A DNA stretch of 64,000 bases from Photobacterium piscicola (GTDB taxonomy: Bacteria; Pseudomonadota; Gammaproteobacteria; Enterobacterales; Vibrionaceae). The translations under genes were made by a program, and so were the position numbers. Below the pieces are notes generated by a model that saw only the letters and a program-made list of their open reading frames with translations, was not told the DNA's origin and did no database searches. The stretch lies in the NCBI RefSeq assembly GCF_900166965.1, contig NZ_FUZI01000014.1, positions 1 through 64,000 on the forward strand. Direction: 5' to 3'. Position 1 is the stretch's first letter. Each line of letters starts with the position of its first letter. Below are positions 61,822 through 64,000 of this stretch, in pieces.

Positions 61822-62028
61822 ATGATAAAAAAGTATGCTTTTTTTGCCAATAAAAACAATAAAATACACTTGGTGATTTTATTTGTATTTTTTTCTATAT
61901 TGTTGGCTTCAATGATAGGAGTTTTCTATTATCCATTTTTATTTATTAATATAATAATTTTAAGCCCAATGTTAATTTTCTTTGCAATAACATCGCGATA
62001 TCGACAGCATTTATTAACAAAAGATTAG
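61822..62028 (+). CDS. Small membrane protein, unknown
   Basis: A 68-residue protein with two hydrophobic segments ('IHLVILFVFFSILLASMIGVF' region and 'FLFINIIILSPMLIFFAI') and charged ends. It directly follows the 11-residue leader. No family recognised. Confidence 0.5.
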   Translation: MIKKYAFFANKNNKIHLVILFVFFSILLASMIGVFYYPFLFINIIILSPMLIFFAITSRYRQHLLTKD

Positions 62029-62213
62029 GGATAAGTTAAAGAACGTATTATAACCGTAAAAATCAAGGTTCTTATAAGTTGCACTAAAATAAAGATATAT
62101 CAGATAACAGGTTTTTTTAAAACAATACTTAGGGCGATGATTGAAGTGGTCAAGTAAAACTGTACACCTTTATAGGTGTTTAAATTAAGCGACTGCTTCC
62201 ATCATCACTGGCG

Positions 62214-63023
<810 letters not shown>

Positions 63024-63048
63024 ATCTATCGTTTGATGTTGTCCTGCA

Positions 63049-63327
63049 TTAAAAGAGCGGAAGCTTTTTTAGAATATCGTTTTCCCACTCAATCTGTTTA
63101 ATTTTTGCTTCGAGTTCTTGAATGCGTTTTTGTTCTGGTGTCATGGCTTTTGAAGTTGGTGTTATTCCACCATGTTCTTGCCTTAGCTGAGCAACCCAGC
63201 GACTCATTGCTGTATATCCGACACCAACAGCATTACATGCTTCTTGTATTGTGTAGCCTTTATTTAAGACTAAATTAGCAGCATCGTGCTTGAATGCGAC
63301 TGAATAAGTTGTTCGAGCTTTTTTCAT
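63049..63327 (-). CDS. IS3-family OrfA of the defective element
   Basis: A 92-residue HTH protein starting 'MKKARTTYSVAFKHDAANLVLNKGYTIQEACNAVGVGYTAMSRW' (as positions 1-44) with a zipper region 'IQELEAKIKQIEWENDILKK'. A run of A/T at its end may be the slip site into orfB. The frame extends 4 codons upstream to 63339. Confidence 0.82.
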   Translation of the reverse strand: MKKARTTYSVAFKHDAANLVLNKGYTIQEACNAVGVGYTAMSRWVAQLRQEHGGITPTSKAMTPEQKRIQELEAKIKQIEWENDILKKLPLF

Positions 63328-63396
63328 TATGTACACCATTTTGATATTAAGAGTATTTTATCCTATTTAGGTGTACAAGTTCATTAAGCCACAACA

Positions 63397-63835
63397 GTTC
63401 TGCTAATTGAATTGCAGACCAATTATTTTTTTCCATAAGAGTAGGATAAACAGCCCCAATTTCTCGATACGATAATTTCTTTTGAGTAAATGTTGATTCT
63501 ATAAATGCAGTCAAATCATTGTCAGATATTTCATCTGCCTTAAAGACATATAAAGGCAAATCTTTATTACTTAAAATACATGCCATCCGACGGCGAGAAG
63601 ATTCAATAATTGAAAATTTACCATCCTTTTCAATTGCGAAGCCTTCAGTATGTACACCGCTTAATTTAATCGACGATAGGATGTCACGTAAAAATTCAGC
63701 AGTTAAGTTCGTTTGTAAAACTTAATTGGTTCAATGTTTATATTTAAGGTTTAATTGTGATTAATGCTGCATTTTTCATGATATAGACTTAACCAAATGG
63801 GACTATGATCTTTTTAAGCATTAGAGGCCACTTTT
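63397..63835 (-). pseudogene. Scar of a second par locus: parB fragment joined to the parA upstream region
   Basis: 63397-63716 is about 95 percent like 39446-39769 (inside parB). Then, without parA, 63717-63835 resembles 41237-41343, upstream of parA. The ParB N-terminus and all of ParA are missing. The IS3 element abuts the left end. No ORF of use remains; the rest of the window (63836-64000) shows no gene. Confidence 0.85.
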
Positions 63836-64000
63836 AGAGTGAAAGTAGATCGTGTATTTTGTTAACAACCCAGTCACAAAAATGTGGACAATTTTAGGAG
63901 GGTAAAGGTGTGTTTTTGGCGGTAGGGGGGGGTAATTAAACAGCGTTCAATTTACTAATTAAGTCCTTTGGCAACATGACTTAGCTTTATATGCTGAGTA

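Overview
The window looks like part of a low-GC plasmid from a marine gammaproteobacterium of the Vibrionaceae, with Photobacterium the best guess. Reasons: a Rep_3-type initiator with iterons, a P1-type ParA/ParB pair with centromere-like palindromes, a Hok-family toxin, an RK2-like transfer remnant, and many Vibrionaceae-type IS elements (ISNCY, IS3, IS5, IS6 and IS91 families). The genus is inferred from the style of the genes, not from a search. No rRNA or tRNA gene was seen.

Layout. 1-2.2 kb: a perfect inverted repeat of at least 127 bp in front of an AraC-type regulator, a YodC-like gene and a decayed hok-type locus. 2.3-5.2 kb: two ISNCY-family elements, each with a premature stop. 5.4-14.2 kb: a type I-E cas operon on the minus strand (cas3, cse1, cse2, cas7e, cas5e, cas6e, cas1, cas2) bracketed by two leader-plus-single-repeat units with no spacers; cse1, cas7e, cas6e and cas1 are broken. 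15.0-17.7 kb: peptidase T and a DcuC-like transporter. 17.7-19.4 kb: rep gene and iteron origin. 19.7-23.7 kb: oriT-like region with traJ-like gene and truncated relaxase on one side, traK/L/M-like and trbB-like genes on the other, then an H-NS-like gene. 23.7-25.8 kb: small ORFs, hairpins and an IS6 wreck. 25.9-38.8 kb: a DeoR-controlled sugar operon with a PTS IICB, transketolase, transaldolase, ribose-5-phosphate isomerase, an epimerase-like protein, two HAD phosphatases, an iron alcohol dehydrogenase, an M20 dipeptidase and an outer-membrane channel. 38.9-41.2 kb: parS-like sites and parAB. 41.4-44.1 kb: hok toxin, an unknown gene and a HTH/PIN toxin-antitoxin pair. 45.0-47.4 kb: a secreted sialidase. 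47.7-52.3 kb: a three-gene operon coding for a metallo-beta-lactamase-fold protein, an E2-E1-JAB fusion and a patatin-like phospholipase. 52.7-64 kb: serine recombinase, DegQ-type protease, IS91 wreck with a lone type I-F-like CRISPR repeat next to it, aquaporin, and a string of IS elements ending in a duplicated fragment of the par locus.

How the parts work together. Rep with iterons, ParAB with parS-like sites, Hok and HTH/PIN form the maintenance set. The transfer genes are too few for self-transfer, and the relaxase is cut short, so at most the plasmid could be mobilised by a helper. The cargo is metabolic (PTS and pentose-phosphate operon, PepT/DcuC, aquaporin), host-interaction (sialidase) and defence. 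The type I-E system is probably dead for interference and adaptation. The strongest candidate for an unusual system is the 47.7-52.3 kb operon: it carries ubiquitin-like conjugation (E2, E1), deconjugation (JAB) and a membrane-attacking patatin, as in type II CBASS, but no nucleotide cyclase, and its first gene is a metallo-beta-lactamase-fold protein with a flexible tail ending in glycine.
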